Origin: Clostridiales bacterium
Lineage (GTDB): Bacteria > Bacillota > Clostridia > Peptostreptococcales > Anaerovoracaceae
Length of the DNA: 64,000 nt
Reading direction: 5' to 3'
Assembly (NCBI GenBank): GCA_015058275.1
Contig: SVCQ01000009.1
Location: 1 to 64,000, forward strand
Part shown: positions 1-7,082 of the stretch, piece by piece
Layout of the letters: every line of letters starts with the position of its first letter
Numbering within the stretch: the stretch's first letter is position 1
Program-made: the position numbers and the translations under genes
The notes under the pieces: generated by a model
What the model was told of the DNA's origin: nothing
The model's input: the letters and a program-made list of their open reading frames with translations, nothing else
Database searches by the model: none

Positions 1-58
1 CAAGACCTGTTCTGCACTATGAAGTTTTCAAGGTTCCGCTGTGCTTTTCAGCGACAGC
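1..58 (-). ncRNA. rRNA operon leader (pre-16S 5' region), running off the left edge
   Basis: Read on the minus strand, this segment follows directly from a consensus promoter and contains a small hairpin (CGCTG, loop AAAAGCA, CAGCG) and then ACCTTGAAAACTTCATAG. That string resembles the boxA-like CTTTGAAAACT segment found upstream of 16S genes in Firmicutes rRNA operons. No rRNA itself is present; it would begin beyond position 1. The assignment rests on the leader motif and the promoter together and is an inference. Confidence 0.6.
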
Positions 59-64
59 TTCATT

Positions 65-93
65 ATTATATGCAAACACATTGAATGTGTCAA
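65..93 (-). promoter_or_regulatory. Perfect-consensus sigma-70/sigma-A promoter (rRNA-type)
   Basis: On the minus strand TTGACA (88-93) and TATAAT (65-70) are separated by exactly 17 nt, so both hexamers match the consensus fully. The stretch upstream (94-130) is rich in A and T tracts and looks like an UP element. This strength is usual for stable-RNA promoters and fits the rRNA-type leader that follows. Confidence 0.85.
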
Positions 94-222
94 CAACTTT
101 TTTAAAAAAATTTGAAAAAGTTTAAAAAGTCCTGAAATATCGAATTGCGGCGTCCGGAAGAGCTTCCGAGCCACCGCAACTTGTATAACTTGCTACTATA
201 TATACTATATATGGATCAGGTA

Positions 223-954
223 TTATTCGGTCATTTCTCTCTCGGCTTCCCTCTCCTGACGGGTCACCGCAGCGCTCATCAGGACGTCCTGTTCGGCTGC
301 GATCTCATCCTTGATCTTGTCGATTCGCCTCTGCGCGATCTTTTGCTCGCGTATGCCTTCCTTGGCCTTGGCGAGTGCACGCTTCTCATCCTGCTCTGCC
401 TCTTTGAGCCTCTCTTCGTTACCCGTGATGAATCCCGGCCTTACATAGTCGATACGGAACGACTGGGCAAAACGCCTGAAGCCGAGGACTATCATGCAGA
501 TACCGATGAGCAGCATGACCGGCAGATGGAAGAACATGGTATTGAAGAACATGTATACACCGATAAGGAGCATCAGGAGGTTGAGGCCTATGCCTATCCT
601 CTGATCCCTGGTCGTCGTCACCAGGTCGAGGGCATCCGGTCTGAACGACAGTACTCCCTCTACGGTAAGAAGCAGTGCGAAGAGAGTCTGTGCCGACAGG
701 TCGTCTGTGATCTGTCCTGTGATGATAACAAGTCCGAGCAGGAGCATTATGACTCCGTCCTTGGTGATGCCTACTCCGACCTCTGACACATCGAAGTCCG
801 CCCTCCTGCCTACCAGCACCTCGGCGGCGCCCAAGAGCAGCAGCACCAGACCTATTACAAACGCGACCGTCAGGAATGCGGCCGTACCGTTAGCTATGCA
901 GAATATGCCCGAGCCTATCATCGCGATGCTCGAGAGCAGCATCAGTGTTCTCAT
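223..954 (-). CDS. DUF308 / HdeD-like membrane protein with C-terminal coiled coil
   Basis: The 243-residue product has about six hydrophobic segments between residues 5 and 165, in the paired-helix pattern of the DUF308/HdeD family. A charged, heptad-like tail (about 178-243, rich in K, E, R and A) should form a cytoplasmic coiled coil. HdeD-type proteins are small inner-membrane proteins often tied to stress, but no activity is established for this one. A GAGGAG ribosome binding site lies 6 nt before the ATG. The gene stands alone between the rRNA-type promoter and iorB. The acidic coiled-coil tail is longer than in minimal family members. Confidence 0.7.
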   Translation of the reverse strand: MRTLMLLSSIAMIGSGIFCIANGTAAFLTVAFVIGLVLLLLGAAEVLVGRRADFDVSEVGVGITKDGVIMLLLGLVIITGQITDDLSAQTLFALLLTVEGVLSFRPDALDLVTTTRDQRIGIGLNLLMLLIGVYMFFNTMFFHLPVMLLIGICMIVLGFRRFAQSFRIDYVRPGFITGNEERLKEAEQDEKRALAKAKEGIREQKIAQRRIDKIKDEIAAEQDVLMSAAVTRQEREAEREMTE

Positions 955-1034
955 CAGTTCCTCCTCAAATTACCGAGTGTTATACTATCACGCATACCGT
1001 GCGGTTTCAAGAAAGCAGCTATATATATTAATAG

Positions 1035-1062
1035 AAGAAAAGACCCGCTCCGGGGAGCGGGC
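1035..1062 (-). terminator. Rho-independent terminator of iorAB
   Basis: CCCGCTCC (1044-1051) pairs with GGAGCGGG (1054-1061). On the minus strand the stem is followed by a T-rich run (1035-1043). It lies 22 bases past the iorB stop codon. Confidence 0.8.
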
Positions 1063-1083
1063 CATGTAATCGTGTATCAGGTC

Positions 1084-1659
1084 CTACAGATCGTAACCTG
1101 CGTGGAACGCCTTCTTGTTGAGTTCTACGAACTTAGGCTTTACGTTGGCCTCGATCTCAGCATCCCAGTCGATGTCGTCGAGTCCGCCCATGGACTTGAC
1201 GAGAGCTCCGAGCAGTACGATGTTCATTGCCTTAGGGTTACCGAGCTCTGTAGCGATCTCAGCAGCCTTGAATGCATGCACGTCGCAGATGCCCTTGAGG
1301 TGCCCGATGATGTCCTGCGGGTACTCAGCCATTCCCAGATTTACCGGTACAGGCTGGATCTGGTGGTCATTGATTACCATAGTGCCGCCGATCTTGAGGT
1401 GGTCGAGCCATCTCAGGGCCTCCATCTCCTCGAATGCTACGATAACGTCTGCGGAGCCCTTGCCCACGATAGGTGAATAGACCTTGTCGCCGTATCTGAC
1501 CTGAGTGGATACGGAGCCGCCTCTCTGTGACATGCCGTGGATCTCACTCATCTTGACATCATAGCCTGCCTTCATGAGGCCGCTTGTCAGGATCTTGGAT
1601 GCAAGGATAGTACCCTGTCCGCCTACTCCTACCAGGAGGATATTCTTTACTTCACTCAT
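1084..1659 (-). CDS. iorB: Indolepyruvate:ferredoxin oxidoreductase, beta subunit
   Basis: This is the gamma-type (POR/KOR catalytic) subunit. With IorA it oxidatively decarboxylates aryl-pyruvates made by transamination of aromatic amino acids to aryl-acetyl-CoA, reducing ferredoxin in the cytoplasm. The 191 residues match the family length. The N-terminal GVGGQGT motif (residues 11-17) and the MSQRGGSVSTQVRYG segment are typical of the subunit. Its ATG shares one base with the iorA stop codon (TAATG), so translation is probably coupled. A terminator follows, closing the two-gene operon. Confidence 0.95.
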   Translation of the reverse strand: MSEVKNILLVGVGGQGTILASKILTSGLMKAGYDVKMSEIHGMSQRGGSVSTQVRYGDKVYSPIVGKGSADVIVAFEEMEALRWLDHLKIGGTMVINDHQIQPVPVNLGMAEYPQDIIGHLKGICDVHAFKAAEIATELGNPKAMNIVLLGALVKSMGGLDDIDWDAEIEANVKPKFVELNKKAFHAGYDL

Positions 1660-3437
1660 TATCTTGTCACCTCCTCAATAGCTCCGAATGGGCAAACCTG
1701 TTTGCAGACTGTGCAGCCGTTGCAGCTTGTGTAGTCGACAACTACCTTCTCCTTTGTGGAGATCAGTGCCGGGCAACCGGTCTTGACGCACATCTTGCAG
1801 TTCTTGCACTTGTCCTGATCGATCTTGCACTGTGTCTTGTGCAGCGTCGGGAACTCGTCGATATCCTGCTGGCTGAACTTCTTGAGTACGCACGGCCATC
1901 TTGTGATGAGTACGCATGGCTCATCCTTTGGCAGAAGCTTATCGAGCGCATCGTTGACCTCGTCGAGGTGGTTAGGATTTACTGTGATGATGTTCTCATC
2001 CTTGACGCCGATAGCCTTGCAGAGTGCAGGGATATCTACCTCAGGAGCCTCCTTGCCCATCAGTGTGTATCCTGTACCCGGGTTCTGCTGGTGACCTGTC
2101 ATACCTGTGATACGGTTGTCGAGGATGACGGTCAGGTTGTGGCCGCTGTTATATACCTCGTCCATCAGCGAGTTTACGCCTGTGTGGAAGAACGTGGAGT
2201 CGCCGATGACGGAGACTACCTTTGTGTCCTTGCCTGCGTCCTTCAGGGCGATGCTTGCGCCGTGGCCCTGCGATATCGAAGCGCCCATGCAGATAGTGGT
2301 GTGCATAGCGCCGAGAGGCGCGGCCGAACCGAGCGTGTAGCAACCGATGTCGCCTGTGATCATGAGGTTCTTTCTCTTGGACAGAGCGTAGAAGAATCCT
2401 CTGTGAGGGCAGCCCGCGCAGAGTGCAGGAGGTCTTACGACTGTCTGTAAGTCTGACTTGTAAGTCTCAGGCTCAACGCCCAGGAATGCCTTCCTGACGA
2501 TGTCCGTGTTGAGTTCGTCATATCTTGGAATGACATCCTTGCCCGTGCACTCGATCCCGAGCATCTTTACGTGCTCTTCGATGTACGGATCCATCTCTTC
2601 TACTATATATACCTTGTCGACCTTGGACGCGAAGTCCTTGATGAGGTCGTCCGGCATCGGGAATGTGAGACCAAGTTTCAGATACGAAGCGTCCTCGCCG
2701 AAGGTCTCTCTTGCATACTGATACGAAACGCCCGATGTGATAACGCCGATCTTTGTGCTGTGCATCTCGACTCTGTTGAACTCGCAGTTGTTCGAGAATT
2801 CTCTTGCTGCTGCGACTCTGTCTTCGAGTGTTGCTCTCAGCACCTTCGCGTTTGCCGGGGCTGTAACATACTTTCTGATCTTAGGCTCGTAATCAGGAAC
2901 TGCGACTTCCTCTCTCTCGCCCAGCTCTACGATGCCCTTGGAGTGGCATGTTCTCGTAGTCACGTGGAAGAGTACCGGCATGTCGAATCTCTCTGAGAGA
3001 GCGAACGCCTTCTTCATGAAGTCCTTCGACTCCTGCGAGTCCGAAGGCTCGAGCATCAGCAGTCTTGCCGATTTTGCCGTGTTTCTGTTGTCCTGCTCGT
3101 TCTGCGAGCTGTGCTGGCCCGGATCGTCTGCAACTACCATTACGAATCCTCCCGTTACGCCTGTGTAGGCGAATGTGAAGATAGGGTCAGCCGCGACGTT
3201 CATACCTACGTGCTTCATTGCACAGAAGGATCTTACGCCTGCGATTGAAGCGCCGATAGCCGCCTCTGTCGCGACCTTCTCGTTAGGTGCCCACTCTGAA
3301 TATACGGACTCGCCGTACTGAGGCATGTTCTCGAGGATCTCGGTGCTTGGTGTTCCCGGATATGCCGATGCGAATCTTGCGCCGCCTTCGTAGGCTCCGC
3401 GTGCGGTCGCTTCGTTACCGGACATGATTACTTTCAT
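1659..3437 (-). CDS. iorA: Indolepyruvate:ferredoxin oxidoreductase, alpha subunit
   Basis: The 592-residue large subunit binds thiamine diphosphate and iron-sulfur clusters. The pyrimidine-binding domain is N-terminal. The TPP domain carries GDIGCYTLG and GDSTFFHTG with a downstream N, near residues 360-440. The last 60 residues hold two [4Fe-4S] ligand sets, CKNCKMCVKTGCP and CNGCTVCKQVCP, which pass electrons to ferredoxin. The length is usual for IorA. A GGAGG site (3446-3450) precedes the ATG by 8 nt. The role is aromatic amino acid fermentation with IorB. Confidence 0.96.
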   Translation of the reverse strand: MKVIMSGNEATARGAYEGGARFASAYPGTPSTEILENMPQYGESVYSEWAPNEKVATEAAIGASIAGVRSFCAMKHVGMNVAADPIFTFAYTGVTGGFVMVVADDPGQHSSQNEQDNRNTAKSARLLMLEPSDSQESKDFMKKAFALSERFDMPVLFHVTTRTCHSKGIVELGEREEVAVPDYEPKIRKYVTAPANAKVLRATLEDRVAAAREFSNNCEFNRVEMHSTKIGVITSGVSYQYARETFGEDASYLKLGLTFPMPDDLIKDFASKVDKVYIVEEMDPYIEEHVKMLGIECTGKDVIPRYDELNTDIVRKAFLGVEPETYKSDLQTVVRPPALCAGCPHRGFFYALSKRKNLMITGDIGCYTLGSAAPLGAMHTTICMGASISQGHGASIALKDAGKDTKVVSVIGDSTFFHTGVNSLMDEVYNSGHNLTVILDNRITGMTGHQQNPGTGYTLMGKEAPEVDIPALCKAIGVKDENIITVNPNHLDEVNDALDKLLPKDEPCVLITRWPCVLKKFSQQDIDEFPTLHKTQCKIDQDKCKNCKMCVKTGCPALISTKEKVVVDYTSCNGCTVCKQVCPFGAIEEVTR

Positions 3438-3601
3438 AATCGTTTCCTCCCTTACAATATCAGGAACGCCTCAAAAAGGCGCTCCGTTTATTATGTTACA
3501 TATATGCCCTAACGCCATCATGCTTCTATATATATAGAAGAGAAATATCTTACCGCAGATATTCTACCACTCCGCATGCCGCCGTTCAATGAACGCCCCG
3601 T

Positions 3602-3637
3602 GAAAAAATGCCGTGTTCCCATTTTGAACACGACATT
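3602..3637 (-). terminator. Terminator of the higBA-like operon
   Basis: On the minus strand AATGTCGTGTTC pairs with GAACACGGCATT around a 7-nt loop with one mismatch, and a run of T follows. It lies just past the antitoxin stop codon. Confidence 0.75.
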
Positions 3638-3654
3638 CCCGAAATATCTGCTCT

Positions 3655-3951
3655 TCATGCGAAGCGCAGAGCCGGTATACTGTCCAGCTCCGCCTTAAGC
3701 CTCTCCTTTTCATTTCTGAAATCTATGTCATTCTGGATGTTGAGGAAATAGCTGTCCGATACGCCGAAGTACTTTGCGAGCCTGAGTGATGTATCGACCG
3801 TGATCTTCCTCCTGTCATGCAGGATATCCTGCACACGCGATACCGGGACTCCTATATCCTTGGCAAGCCTGTACGCCGATATACTCATAGGATCCATGAA
3901 TTCCTCTTTTAATATCTCGCCCACAGAAGGCGTCTCTATGCGCTTACTCAT
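3655..3951 (-). CDS. higA: HigA-type antitoxin (helix-turn-helix, XRE family)
   Basis: The 98-residue product opens with PSVGEILKEEFMDPMSIS, the hallmark start of HigA/VapI antitoxins, followed by an XRE helix-turn-helix (about residues 24-65: YRLAKDIGVPVSRVQDIL). Such proteins bind and neutralise a RelE-fold mRNase and repress their own operon. It starts 15 nt after the stop of the toxin-like gene; toxin-first order is typical of higBA. A terminator follows. The family call is firm; the activity is inferred from the pair. Confidence 0.88.
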   Translation of the reverse strand: MSKRIETPSVGEILKEEFMDPMSISAYRLAKDIGVPVSRVQDILHDRRKITVDTSLRLAKYFGVSDSYFLNIQNDIDFRNEKERLKAELDSIPALRFA

Positions 3952-3966
3952 TCACGTCAACTCCAA

Positions 3967-4248
3967 TCAATGATAATCTACGATCTCTACATCTGTTACA
4001 TCATTCCCCTGCATTCTGAAACAAATCCTGAACTGATCGTTGACCCTGATACTGTACTGGTCTCCCCTATCTCCTCTGAGTGCTTCAAGTCGGTTGCCGG
4101 GAGGCACTCTAAGGTCTTCCAATTGTTCTGCGCTGTCAATCATAATCAGTTTTCGCAAAGCTACCTTTTGGATATTCTGAGGAAGCTTTGTCGACACCGT
4201 CTGATTGTAAATCTTTTCGGTTTCCTTATCTTTGAATGATTTGATCAT
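3967..4248 (-). CDS. higB: HigB-type RelE/ParE-fold toxin
   Basis: The 93-residue product matches HigB toxins, which are ribosome-dependent mRNA endonucleases: MIKSFKDKETEKIY at the N-terminus, LEDLRVPPGNRLEAL in the middle, and RGDQYSIRVNDQFRICF near the C-terminus, where family catalytic basic residues reside. The frame is open to 4287, but the ATG at 4246-4248 gives the normal family length and start. It is followed directly by higA. A consensus-like promoter ends against this ATG, which makes the mode of expression odd. Confidence 0.88.
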   Translation of the reverse strand: MIKSFKDKETEKIYNQTVSTKLPQNIQKVALRKLIMIDSAEQLEDLRVPPGNRLEALRGDRGDQYSIRVNDQFRICFRMQGNDVTDVEIVDYH

Positions 4249-4277
4249 AATATACCTGCATTGCGTGTACATGTCAA
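4249..4277 (-). promoter_or_regulatory. Promoter-like sequence abutting the higB start codon
   Basis: On the minus strand TTGACA (4272-4277) and TATATT (4249-4254) are 17 nt apart. The -10 box touches the ATG at 4246-4248, so a transcript begun at the usual distance would lack the toxin start codon. It may instead favour antitoxin expression, or be fortuitous. Confidence 0.45.
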
Positions 4278-4291
4278 TCAGTAACATTTTT

Positions 4292-4410
4292 CGGGCTGCT
4301 CCGGGAAGCCCGCGCTGTGACAGCGGCCACTACTCAGGCCGCTCAAAGCAGCTGTAGAGCGAGGCTGATCGGCTAGCAGCCACGGTGCGCTCAAAGGAGA
4401 GCGCACCGAT
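4292..4410 (-). repeat. Folded inverted-repeat element, left copy
   Basis: Read on the minus strand this segment is about 70 percent alike, by eye, to 5656-5775 read on the plus strand, so the two form inverted repeats around the nuclease gene. Plus-strand positions of its helices are 4383-4392 with 4399-4408 (ten perfect pairs), 4363-4367 with 4377-4381, 4322-4328 with 4337-4343 (seven pairs), and 4292-4297 with 4307-4312. Shared strings with the right copy include CGCTCTCCT, TGAGC, CGCTCT, AGCTG, GTAGT and AGCGCGGGCTTC. Function unknown: it could be an RNA element or the end of a mobile unit. Confidence 0.6.
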
Positions 4411-4710
4411 GACAAATCAGCAATAAATAATCATGCTATTCTTCATTTTTCACGCCTATTGACCAACAAGCCCTTACCTGGAGTCAACATTTAGCCGCCC
4501 CAGAGCATCTCTCTATGCTAAAGTTGACGCCTGCGTCACCCAAATGTCTCGCGCGGCGTTATTTCTTAGACCTTCATTCATATGATGTCAACGCCCATAT
4601 CGGCTATCAACCTCTTCCGGCGTTATCATTTGCACCTATCAGTGAGTTCTTTCTAGAAGATGTTGACGCCTTACACTTCATATACGCCTTAAAGGCATTA
4701 ACACAATCAC
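4411..4710. repeat. Non-coding stretch with degenerate internal repeats
   Basis: No convincing gene is present. Short motifs recur: AAAGTTGACGCC (4520-4531), GATGTCAACGCC (4584-4595) and GATGTTGACGCC (4659-4670), and GGCGTTAT at 4555-4562 and 4619-4626. They are spaced 64-75 nt apart and partly complementary (GGCGTT with AACGCC). It could be the decayed interior of a mobile element. The 70-codon plus-strand reading frame here has no family resemblance. Confidence 0.35.
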
Positions 4711-5538
4711 TTATGAACGAGACTTAAGCTTTGTATCTATTATGTCTTGCACCGGAGACGGGTCGAATCCACCATTTAGATCATCAAAAGTGAAGAAAAC
4801 ATCCCTCCCGGGTATGATGCCTTCAGTTAGATAGCCGTTGACTTTATTCATGAAAGTCCTTTGATAGTTAATATTGTTCATCAAACCCTCATGCTCGATT
4901 ATTATCTCGAATCTGAAATCTATTGTAGACAGCGCCGTGAAATCCGAATACACTACGATGCCGTTTACCATATGAGGCAGCTCATATATATAGGGAATGT
5001 CTTGAGAAATAAGCATGTTTGCAATGATAACTTCGGATTTAGATCGCATAAGCGTACCATCCAAAGCCTTCATTATCAGCCCTTCAGGATTTTTTGTCTT
5101 ATACTGCTTTTTTTCATATTCCTTTTGGTCTCTCCACTTTTTTGCAGCATCACACATACGGGTTGAATAATCCGGCAAAAGCGGATCACGATATATGCGT
5201 GGTAGTCTGGATTGAACCGCATCATAGTCAACATCTAAGTGACCTTCCCGCAGAGTACGAAGAAGTCTTATCTCTGAATCCAGATCTTCGATCAATTGCT
5301 TCAGATATCTGAACTCTCTTATATTACGCACCTCATGGTTGGAGTCATTGCCCAGGTAAGTCCGGGCCTCCTCACCCTTCCTTTTGGCATAGTAATACTT
5401 TCCCGATCTGCCATTAGAGACCTTAAGGAATATGTCCGAATATTCTTCAAGCTCAAGAAGTCTTGATTCCTTGGCTGATCTCAGGTTTTCGAGTTTGATC
5501 AGAGCCCTCATTGTTTCATCAATATATCTTCCATTCAT
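4711..5538 (-). CDS. PD-(D/E)XK nuclease-fold protein
   Basis: The 275-residue product has a helical, charged N-terminal half (about residues 8-145, coiled-coil-like at 70-98) and a C-terminal nuclease-like core. RSKSE (165-169) is followed by a helix and IPYIYELP; YSDFT gives D199; IIIEHEG gives E215 and E217, then the usual Y, K and GIIPG elements. This order (E in a helix, D on a strand, E-x-E on the next strand) matches the restriction-endonuclease-like fold seen in many unnamed Clostridia proteins. The substrate is unknown. The gene stands alone and is enclosed by inverted folded elements at 4292-4410 and 5656-5775, which suggests a mobile or defence-related unit. No clear Shine-Dalgarno precedes the ATG. 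Confidence 0.6.
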   Translation of the reverse strand: MNGRYIDETMRALIKLENLRSAKESRLLELEEYSDIFLKVSNGRSGKYYYAKRKGEEARTYLGNDSNHEVRNIREFRYLKQLIEDLDSEIRLLRTLREGHLDVDYDAVQSRLPRIYRDPLLPDYSTRMCDAAKKWRDQKEYEKKQYKTKNPEGLIMKALDGTLMRSKSEVIIANMLISQDIPYIYELPHMVNGIVVYSDFTALSTIDFRFEIIIEHEGLMNNINYQRTFMNKVNGYLTEGIIPGRDVFFTFDDLNGGFDPSPVQDIIDTKLKSRS

Positions 5539-5655
5539 GCATTAATTGTATTTTGCATATGCGAAGCAAAGCAAACGAAAAACGCACTAAATCCGACAAT
5601 AAAATCCCTCATTTTTGATTTATCCCGAAATACTGCTTAACGATAAGAAAATGCC
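5539..5655. other. AT-rich upstream region of the nuclease gene
   Basis: This short stretch should hold the promoter for the nuclease gene. No clean -35/-10 pair or strong ribosome binding site is apparent to me, and no reading frame is credible. Confidence 0.4.
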
Positions 5656-5775
5656 GTTCGCTCTCCTCTGAGCTCACGTGGTCTGCCAAGCCGCTCAGCG
5701 CACGCTCTGTAGCTGGCGTCAGGGCGTAGTAGTCACCCGACGCCAGCGCGGGCTTCGCGGGGCAGACCGCCCCAC
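5656..5775 (+). repeat. Folded inverted-repeat element, right copy
   Basis: This is the partner of 4292-4410. An outer helix GGTCTGCC (5680-5687) with GGCAGACC (5761-5768) could enclose a nine-pair hairpin GCTGGCGTC (5712-5720) with GACGCCAGC (5739-5747), extended by GGG/CCC, and a small CGC/GCG hairpin (5692-5700). The helix that aligns with the AGCGGCC/GGCCGCT helix of the left copy has a different sequence but still pairs, and the GTAGT loop is kept. That is the pattern expected if base pairing matters. The strand given assumes the same end faces outward in both copies. Confidence 0.6.
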
Positions 5776-5810
5776 AAAAAGATATCCAAAGCTATATGAA
5801 GGCAATATAA

Positions 5811-5842
5811 AAGAAAAAATGCAGACCCTCTCAGGTTCTGCA
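5811..5842 (-). terminator. Terminator of the small Rpn-like gene
   Basis: On the minus strand TGCAGAACC pairs with GGTCTGCA, with one bulged base, and TTTTTTCTTTT follows (5811-5820). It lies about 75 bases past the stop codon at 5919. Confidence 0.75.
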
Positions 5843-5918
5843 CTTCATATCCATATATCTAGCGATTGTCATGTATGCTGTAAAATGTATTAGCTGCTTA
5901 AGTAGCAGTTTTGCGGAT

Positions 5919-6134
5919 CTAAGCCTTTCTTTCGGCTTTCCATTTCAGATAGTCTTCCAGGGACACCTCAAGAAGCTCACAGGCCTTCTCCGCACTGATA
6001 GTGCCATCTGCGGCGAGTTTGTCTACGGCCTTTTCGATAGCTTCCTCTTTGCTGAGATCCTCGCCGTCTGTATAGTCTGTCCCGTTGACTGCATTATACA
6101 ATGAAAGTACGTTTTCTTTCCAAGCTATAGTCAT
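5919..6134 (-). CDS. Small protein with an Rpn/PD-(D/E)XK-transposase-like N-terminal motif
   Basis: The 71-residue product begins with a segment (KENVLSLYNAVNGTDYTD) that strongly recalls the LYNALNGTNYTD motif at the start of the Rpn-family recombination-promoting nucleases / PD-(D/E)XK transposases of Firmicutes. The nuclease core is missing. The C-terminal part (about residues 28-71: IEKAVDKLAADGTISAEKAC then LLEVSLEDYLKW) resembles the short helical, HTH-like motif of UPF0175-type antitoxins. It may be a relic or fusion of two such pieces. It ends in its own terminator, so it may still be expressed. It lies 7 nt past the pentapeptide gene and may share its transcript. Confidence 0.5.
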   Translation of the reverse strand: MTIAWKENVLSLYNAVNGTDYTDGEDLSKEEAIEKAVDKLAADGTISAEKACELLEVSLEDYLKWKAERKA

Positions 6135-6141
6135 CGAATTG

Positions 6142-6963
6142 CTACTTGGACTGGTAATCCACGCACTGCTGGCGGTCCAGAAAGAAATGTATTCCCGGTG
6201 ACGAATCCTTCCACCGATCCTCCTGAAAGCCGTTTGCAGGCTCGATCCACTTGCCCACTTCGTAGTAGAAGTCCGGGTCGACAGTCGACTGAGCCCAGCT
6301 GTAGTTCTCCGTCTCGTCGATGCTGGTGATCTTGAGGACCTTGACCTTTGACACTCTGCCTGTCTCCATTGTAGCCATGCAGCGCTTAGCGTCCTTTGGC
6401 ACGAGCATCATGACCACGCGGAGGTCCGTGCAGCACTTCCACGCGATGAAGGCCTCGCCCTCCTCCGGGCAGCGCATCTTATACCACTTGGTGTCGTCAT
6501 CAGTTATGACCTTGTCCTGATTAAGCGCGTCCTCGAGTACCGAGGAGTATATGTTGGCGCCTCTCAGGTCTATATCCGTCATGTCCTGGAAGCGGAAGCT
6601 GCAGCCCCTCGCCAGGCAGTTCCGGAGTATCATGCCGGTAAGCCGGTTGTCGTAGAACGCGACATTGTCCATCTTGGACCCTGTGAAGTCCGTGCCTCTG
6701 AGGTCGCAGCTATCAAAGGTGGATCTCGAAAGATCGAGTCCTGTCATATCGCGGCCGGCAAGATCGAGCCCCTTAAAGATGCAGTGCATCATATTGAGCC
6801 TGCCGTCCTTGCGGCCGAGCTCTCCTCCGTCAGGAGCGTCTCTCAGCGCGAGCAGTCTGTCCAGCTCGTCCACAGACTCTATGCGCCTCTTGTCGCTGTC
6901 GGCTACCGGCACATAAGCTTCGTTATCTTTTACAAAGTCCCGTTCTGATGAAGTGAAGTTCAT
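6142..6963 (-). CDS. Pentapeptide-repeat protein with C-terminal DUF5758-like domain
   Basis: The 273-residue product has a low-complexity start, then about 14 pentapeptide-like repeats (about residues 60-135: FKGLDLAGRDMTGLDLSRST and similar) that should form a right-handed quadrilateral beta-helix. The C-terminal part (about 160-270) has the EAFIAWKCC, LVPKDAKRCMAT and PGIHFFLDRQQCVDY segments I associate with DUF5758. It appears cytoplasmic: no signal peptide is seen. Function unknown; such proteins are common in phage- and TA-rich Firmicutes regions. An AAGGAAAG-type site precedes the ATG. Confidence 0.75.
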   Translation of the reverse strand: MNFTSSERDFVKDNEAYVPVADSDKRRIESVDELDRLLALRDAPDGGELGRKDGRLNMMHCIFKGLDLAGRDMTGLDLSRSTFDSCDLRGTDFTGSKMDNVAFYDNRLTGMILRNCLARGCSFRFQDMTDIDLRGANIYSSVLEDALNQDKVITDDDTKWYKMRCPEEGEAFIAWKCCTDLRVVMMLVPKDAKRCMATMETGRVSKVKVLKITSIDETENYSWAQSTVDPDFYYEVGKWIEPANGFQEDRWKDSSPGIHFFLDRQQCVDYQSK

Positions 6964-7082
6964 GGTCTTTCCTTTCTCCTTTGTCCCGTGCTTTTAATCA
7001 TTATACTCCCGATCGGCAATAAAATCGCGCCGCGGATATATGTCTGCGGCGCGAAATTGCTTTATTGATTCAAGTATCTGTA

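Noticed and set aside
4515..4727. 70-codon plus-strand reading frame
   Set aside because: No ribosome binding site or family resemblance, and it lies in the repeat-rich non-coding stretch.
4750..4770. GGGTCGAATCCACC, like a tRNA T arm
   Set aside because: It lies in the nuclease coding frame and no tRNA cloverleaf surrounds it.
5680..5768. Eight-pair outer stem and arms suggesting a selenocysteine-type tRNA
   Set aside because: No T-loop GGTTCGA sequence, no TCA anticodon in a proper loop and no CCA end; the inverted partner at 4292-4410 explains it better.
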